Positions 63,224 through 64,000 of a stretch of 64,000 nucleotides of DNA are shown here, in pieces. Made by a program: the position numbers and the translations under genes. This DNA comes from Dactylonectria macrodidyma (taxonomy: Eukaryota > Ascomycota > Sordariomycetes > Hypocreales > Nectriaceae), in contig JAGMUV010000036.1 of the NCBI GenBank assembly GCA_020744425.1, positions 485,211-549,210 of the forward strand. Reading direction: 5' to 3'. The notes below the pieces were generated by a model. It was not told the DNA's origin and did no database searches. It worked only from the letters and a program-made list of their open reading frames with translations. Position 1 is the stretch's first letter, and every line of letters starts with the position of its first letter.

Positions 63224-64000
63224 ATGTCTAACTCACATGATCCTTTTTTCCTACCCACTCCACCACAGACACAACTCCCTACCCAGCAGCAGCAGACGAG
63301 AACAGGACCGCAAAGCGATGAGAGTCGGGCCATACGGGAAGCAGCGCGGCAGCGGCTGGAAGAGCAAAGGCGACGCGAGCGGGAGGCGATACAATATCAG
63401 CAGCAGATGACAAGACGGTTGCAGAAGGAAGAGCGCCGCCGCCAACGAGTGGAGAAACGAGCGGAGACAATTCGGCAGCGGGAAGAAGAACGCCGCCGCC
63501 AACAAGAGGAGAGGATGCGACAGCAGGAACTAGAAAGAGAACGCGACCCACAAGCTGAAGAGAAAAGACAGTGGCTGGAGAGACACCGTCGGCGTCAAGA
63601 GGAGGAGGCTCGACGTCGAGAGGAGCTGGCGACGCACACGACCAAGCGCCGTCAACGAGGTAGGGAGGCGAGACAGGAGCTAGATTTACCAAACCCGGAG
63701 TATGAATCCTTCTTGGGACACCCGAGGTCTCTTAAGCGCGCGAAGTCTGACAATAACCAGGAGACGTCGTCGGCCAAGGCAAGATGGACCTTCTGGCACC
63801 ATCCCGGCCCAACAGGCAGCTCCTCCTGACCTGATGTCCATGGAGATGATTATGCGGCAAAAGGAAGCGCTAGGCAGGCTGATGCAAGCAGTAGAGCAGT
63901 GCTTCCAAGAGAAGCAAGCGGCCTCGAATCGCCGTGATTGGTGCAACCCTGTGCCTGCACAGCGTAAGATCGACACAGTTCAGTCCTTTCTGCTGAAATC
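63224..64000 (+). CDS. Helitron 2 Rep-helicase, N-terminal part (runs off window; one frame break)
   Basis: ATG at 63224 (MSNSHDPFFLPTPPQ) opens a Gln-rich start followed by a long Arg/Glu/Gln coiled coil (residues about 40-150). That frame ends in a stop at 63827. From about 63775 another frame continues: IPAQQAAPPDLMSMEMIM, then LMQAVEQCFQEKQAAS and NRRDWCNPVPAQRKI. The last part aligns with FLEQLDACFDQKEEAS.RTRSWCKEIP of Helitron 1 (31.5 kb), identifying it as the same protein type. The break between frames may be an intron I could not place or a one-base indel. Catalytic domains lie beyond the window. Its N-terminus does not share the repeat modules of Helitron 1, so it is a different lineage. 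Confidence 0.65.

Overview
The window looks like an accessory, transposon-rich stretch of a filamentous ascomycete genome (Pezizomycotina). The evidence is short introns (50-85 nt typical) with GTRNGT-like donors and CTRAC-type branch points, typical fungal gene families (HET, 2EXR, FunK1, FTA2-like kinase, terpene cyclase), fungal transposons (Tad1-like LINE, Fot1/pogo, hAT, Copia, chromodomain Ty3/gypsy, Helitron) and very AT-rich blocks that resemble RIP-mutated DNA.

Layout. 0.8-5.8 kb is a graveyard: a decayed LINE reverse transcriptase, a FunK1 kinase scrap, a frameshifted 2EXR gene and a Copia integrase fragment joined to a Fot1-like transposase fragment. 7.76-9.53 kb holds an apparently intact six-exon class I terpene synthase (370 aa after splicing). 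A 363-bp hAT-type MITE with a perfect 8-bp target duplication separates it from a HET-domain gene (10.5-11.6 kb). 11.6-22 kb is mostly eroded sequence with a Helitron-helicase scrap, a broken conserved hypothetical gene, a hAT fragment and the 5' part of another LINE. 22-27.3 kb carries four apparently intact accessory genes: a PD-(D/E)XK nuclease-like gene divergent from an FTA2-like kinase gene, then two unrecognised genes overlapping tail to tail.

The most interesting unit is at 27.9-37.1 kb: a 2261-aa Helitron Rep-helicase gene (two introns, all frames close) transcribed divergently from a three-exon gene for a 439-aa protein of unknown function. The same pair, divergent in sequence but with the same orientation and the same intron phases, recurs at 61.0-64.0 kb, where a second Helitron protein starts and runs off the window. 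This suggests a two-gene Helitron whose second protein is a conserved partner.

Between the two Helitron loci lie LTR elements. A recent Copia element (39485-45673, identical-looking LTRs, TSD TAAAC) is interrupted by a solo LTR of its own family (TSD AATAT). It sits between two inverted LTRs whose flanks are swapped in exactly the way expected of an LTR-mediated inversion. Two Ty3/gypsy chromodomain elements (47040-53334 plus, 54078-60371 minus) form a giant inverted repeat with a 743-bp spacer; their Pol proteins are identical while Gag differs at about a dozen residues. A further solo gypsy LTR (TSD CAATC) landed on the stop codon of the second Helitron partner gene without breaking it.

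All gene models with introns were worked out by eye from splice consensus, reading-frame closure and family alignment from memory. No database search was run.
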